Positions 7,676-7,976 of a stretch of DNA of 7,976 bases are shown here, piece after piece. The stretch spans positions 1-7,976 of the forward strand of contig NZ_JAQNCS010000031.1 of the NCBI RefSeq assembly GCF_049472655.1, written 5' to 3'. The notes beneath the pieces were generated by a model. It worked only from the letters and a program-made list of their open reading frames with translations, was not told the origin of the DNA and made no database searches. The position numbers and the translations under genes are program-made. This DNA comes from Deferribacter abyssi. Lineage in GTDB: Bacteria; Chrysiogenota; Deferribacteres; Deferribacterales; Deferribacteraceae. Each line of letters begins with the position of its first letter. Position 1 is the stretch's first letter.

Positions 7676-7717
7676 AAAAAAAAAAGGCCACAAGCGGTTT
7701 TACCGCCTGTGGCCTTT
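7676..7717 (-). terminator. Intrinsic terminator of the aroF attenuator (3:4 hairpin)
   Basis: On the minus strand GGCCACAGGCGGT (7702-7714) pairs with ACCGCTTGTGGCC (7686-7698) across an AAA loop. This gives 13 pairs with a single G-U wobble (G7707 with U7693). Three more A-U pairs can extend the base. Ten consecutive T (7676-7685) follow. This is a textbook rho-independent terminator, placed between the leader peptide and aroF, about 20 bases before the aroF ATG. It would stop transcription before the gene unless its 5' arm is captured by the antiterminator. Confidence 0.93.
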
Positions 7718-7743
7718 ATATATAAATTACACCTTTACTGGCC

Positions 7744-7845
7744 TCAACAGGCGGCACTCCACCACTTGTTATAAAAAAAGTAAAAGAAAAAACTGTTAGA
7801 CTGATTAAACAAAGATTTATTTGAGATTATTAATCCACAATTCAT
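7744..7845 (-). CDS. aroF leader peptide, rich in Phe, Tyr and Trp
   Basis: This 33-codon open frame begins at ATG 7843-7845, with AAAGGA a few bases before it, and ends at TGA 7744-7746. Residues 19-29 read FFFYFFYNKWW, so nine of eleven codons are for aromatic amino acids: five Phe, two Tyr and two Trp. Another Phe is at position 13. The tail is SAAC. The stop lies inside the segment that forms the antiterminator. The peptide itself is probably non-functional; its translation serves as a sensor of charged tRNA-Phe, tRNA-Tyr and tRNA-Trp. The position upstream of a DAHP synthase, the common first enzyme for all three amino acids, fits the mixture of codons. Such a cluster next to matching RNA structures is very unlikely to be chance. 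Confidence 0.9.
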   Translation of the reverse strand: MNCGLIISNKSLFNQSNSFFFYFFYNKWWSAAC

Positions 7846-7866
7846 AATTTCCTTTAACAAAATTAA

Positions 7867-7896
7867 ACTCCAATGTCAAACACTATTTTCTGGAGT
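7867..7896. repeat. Inverted repeat ACTCCA/TGGAGT around the TTGACA box
   Basis: Two six-base arms (7867-7872 and 7891-7896) are complementary and separated by 18 bases that contain the TTGACA. The repeat could be an operator over the promoter or the weak end of an upstream transcript, since T-rich sequence follows on the minus strand. The long loop makes a stable hairpin unlikely. Confidence 0.3.
7874..7879 (-). promoter_or_regulatory. Candidate -35 box upstream of the aroF leader
   Basis: A perfect TTGACA lies on the minus strand about 30 bases before the leader ATG. At a 17-base spacing the -10 position is TAAAGG preceded by TGT. That is a poor -10 match, and it overlaps the leader's ribosome binding site. 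The real promoter may lie elsewhere in 7850-7976; none stands out. Confidence 0.25.
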
Positions 7897-7976
7897 CACC
7901 CCTTTTTTTGTACTACATTGTTTGATTGCATAGCGCAACTCCTACGTTTTTTTGTTGTATAAGTGGGGATTATGTT
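7896..7976 (-). CDS. Possible 3' end of an upstream gene, cut by the window edge
   Basis: One minus-strand frame is open from the window edge for 26 codons and stops at TGA 7896-7898. The other two frames hit stops early. The fragment encodes NIIPTYTTKKRRSCAM and continues to QKKG. It is rich in Lys and Arg, but I do not recognise a family. An open stretch of this length can occur by chance. If real, its stop lies about 50 bases before the aroF leader peptide. The rest of this upstream region shows no other gene. Confidence 0.2.
   Translation of the reverse strand, partial: NIIPTYTTKKRRSCAMQSNNVVQKKG

Larger units (their letters stand above)
7676..7845 (-). promoter_or_regulatory. Phe/Tyr/Trp transcription attenuator controlling aroF
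   Basis: The leader RNA has four pairable segments. Segment 1, AACAAGTGG (7762-7770), can pair with segment 2, CCGCCTGTT (7746-7754), with one mismatch and one wobble. Segment 2 read as GCCGCCTGT (7747-7755) plus GGCC (7740-7743) can instead pair with segment 3, GGCC plus ACAGGCGGT (7702-7714). That makes 13 pairs, one of them a wobble, with the UGA stop bulged out. Segment 3 also forms the 5' arm of the terminator. The two states are mutually exclusive. A ribosome stalled at Phe or Tyr codons would cover segment 1 and free segment 2, giving readthrough. A ribosome at the stop codon would cover segment 2, giving termination. Without translation the 1:2 hairpin forms and termination again follows. 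The architecture is that of E. coli trp and pheA attenuators. Pairings are read by eye; energies were not computed. Confidence 0.88.

Noticed and set aside
7740..7770. T-box riboswitch (GTGGAGTGCCGCC recalls the T-box core GTGGNACCGC)
   Set aside because: There is no specifier stem or full T-box sequence. The leader is short, and an open reading frame full of aromatic codons explains the same bases better.
7569..7799. Plus-strand open frame of 76 codons over the aroF start and leader
   Set aside because: It is antisense to the aroF N terminus, the terminator and the leader peptide. Its Lys/Phe/Asn-rich composition is what the complementary strand would give, and no ribosome binding site or family resemblance is seen.
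7867..7976. Insertion-sequence end near the right edge
   Set aside because: A short inverted repeat and a Lys/Arg-rich open fragment hinted at a transposon remnant, but there are no target duplications, no recognisable transposase motif and no matching second end.

Overview
The window is AT-rich (roughly 30% G+C by eye) and tightly packed. Every convincing gene lies on the minus strand, so it reads from right to left. An aromatic-amino-acid DAHP synthase sits beside a two-component system of the flagellar sigma-54 type and an EAL-HDOD protein. With the low G+C, this suggests a Gram-negative, motile, possibly thermophilic bacterium of a Deferribacteres-like lineage (for example Deferribacter). 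That placement is inferred from gene content and protein style; no search was run.

Right end (about 7676-7976): a possible fragment of an upstream reading frame, then a complete-looking transcription attenuator. A 33-codon leader peptide, preceded by a ribosome binding site, carries Phe-Phe-Phe-Tyr-Phe-Phe-Tyr and then Trp-Trp just before its stop. Its 3' part can form either an antiterminator or a strong intrinsic terminator with ten U. Directly downstream is aroF (6636-7655), a type I-beta DAHP synthase with an N-terminal regulatory domain. Flux into the shikimate pathway therefore appears to be controlled by leader-peptide attenuation responding to aromatic aminoacyl-tRNAs, and probably also by feedback on the enzyme.

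Middle and left (155-6556): after a weak terminator-like hairpin comes a four-gene cluster with overlapping or closely spaced genes. It encodes an exported TPR-repeat protein (869 aa), a soluble PAS-type histidine kinase (TTG start, 31-nt overlap), an NtrC/FlrC-like sigma-54 activator (8-nt overlap) and an EAL-HDOD protein (39-nt gap). A good sigma-70-type promoter lies so close to the TPR gene that its predicted transcription start is the A of the ATG, which suggests a leaderless mRNA. The cluster looks like one regulatory operon joining an envelope protein, a phosphorelay to sigma-54 promoters, and c-di-GMP turnover or signalling. A motility role is likely but inferred.

Left edge (1-154): no firm gene. 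There is an AT-rich dyad and a possible start of the next minus-strand gene running off the window. No tRNA, rRNA, CRISPR array or complete mobile element was seen.
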